A stretch of 64,000 bases of DNA, taken from contig JASEEU010000002.1 in NCBI GenBank assembly GCA_030019445.1, forward strand, positions 248,995-312,994. Reading direction: 5' to 3'. The stretch is from Anaerosomatales bacterium. GTDB taxonomy: Bacteria; Actinomycetota; Coriobacteriia; Anaerosomatales; Anaerosomataceae. The notes beneath the pieces are model-generated. The model searched no databases. It was not told where the DNA came from and was given only the letters and a program-made list of their open reading frames with translations. Both the position numbers and the translations under genes were made by a program. Of this stretch, positions 63,844 to 64,000 are shown piece by piece (the stretch's first letter is position 1; the number at the start of each line of letters is the position of its first letter).

Positions 63844-63862
63844 ATACCCGAGCGGGTATGAT
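63844..63862 (+). promoter_or_regulatory. Inverted repeat and -10 upstream of mobA
   Basis: ATACCC and GGGTAT form a 6-bp inverted repeat around GAGC (63844-63859), overlapping a TATGAT hexamer (63857-63862) that could be the mobA -10. The overlap suggests an operator. No clear -35 is seen. Confidence 0.4.
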
Positions 63863-63907
63863 GGGTGACGCGTCCGGCGACGCGGAAGCGTGCAGGTGGA
63901 GGTTCGT

Positions 63908-64000
63908 GTGGGTAAGGGAACGGATCGCATACCGGTGACCGGAACGGTGCTCGCGGGCGGCCGATCGCTGCGCATGGGCATCGACAAGACGCTGCTCCCC
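63908..64000 (+). CDS. mobA: Molybdenum cofactor guanylyltransferase MobA, 3' end beyond the window
   Basis: Adds GMP to molybdopterin to make the guanine dinucleotide cofactor. Only the first 31 codons are present. They include TVLAGGRSLRMGIDKTLLP, the nucleotide-binding GGRSxRMGxDK signature of MobA. GTG 63908 follows GGAGG. Its position after tupABC fits a molybdenum/tungsten cofactor locus. Confidence 0.88.
   Translation, partial: MGKGTDRIPVTGTVLAGGRSLRMGIDKTLLP

Overview
The window is about 64 kb of GC-rich bacterial chromosome. It holds roughly 55 tightly packed genes and no gene-free stretch over 300 bases. Gene order points to an actinobacterium: dnaK-grpE-dnaJ-hspR-clpB, then mfd-prsA-mazG-eno-pyk-ftsB/divIC-DUF501-ppx. 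Multiheme c-type cytochromes, a full selenocysteine machinery, a tungstate transporter, an FprA-type flavodiiron protein and a B12-binding protein suggest an anaerobe or microaerophile. An environmental Coriobacteriia-like lineage is my best guess, but that is inference from gene content. I saw no insertion sequence, phage, CRISPR array or integration site.

Layout. 1-6634: heat-shock cluster, with dnaK cut by the left edge. 6662-14895: a secreted protein, the RNA ligase RtcB, a GerMN/Gmad2 protein with a membrane PAS protein, a divergent PAS-GAF-PP2C phosphatase, an eight-heme cytochrome, and two proteins of unknown function. 15121-22348: a 41-residue membrane peptide with TrkH and an exported OB-fold-like protein, threonine aldolase, a DUF554 membrane protein, endonuclease III, a secreted C39-like protein and a lipoprotein. 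22448-33408: mfd and the conserved actinobacterial housekeeping run, ending in tRNA-Leu(UAA). 33458-38605: a four-gene unit of B12-binding, TPR, glycoside-hydrolase-like and GGDEF/EAL-like proteins.

38723-45064 is the selenium region. selD carries an in-frame UGA at codon 18 followed by a SECIS-like hairpin. It is followed by a YedF-like DsrE protein, selA and selB. Beyond a convergent 17-heme NapC/NrfH-type cytochrome lies tRNA-Sec with a strong UUCG hairpin behind it. The cell can therefore make, charge and insert selenocysteine, and SelD itself appears to need that machinery.

45081-58586 holds an SGNH-like lipoprotein, photolyase divergent from a DUF523-DUF1722 protein, a nitroreductase, a FetAB-like ABC exporter, a polyprenyl diphosphate synthase, a rhomboid-TPR protein, the flavodiiron protein, an M28 peptidase, a GAF histidine kinase, and the start of the metal-uptake operon.

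56902-64000 is about metals. A Fur-family regulator heads a fur-cbiM-cbiQ-cbiO operon behind a near-perfect Fur/Zur-type 7-1-7 box. A divergent LysR regulator follows. Then comes tupABC (tungstate uptake) behind a structured leader resembling the Moco/Tuco RNA motif, and the window ends inside mobA. This suggests feedback control of tungsten or molybdenum uptake by the finished cofactor.
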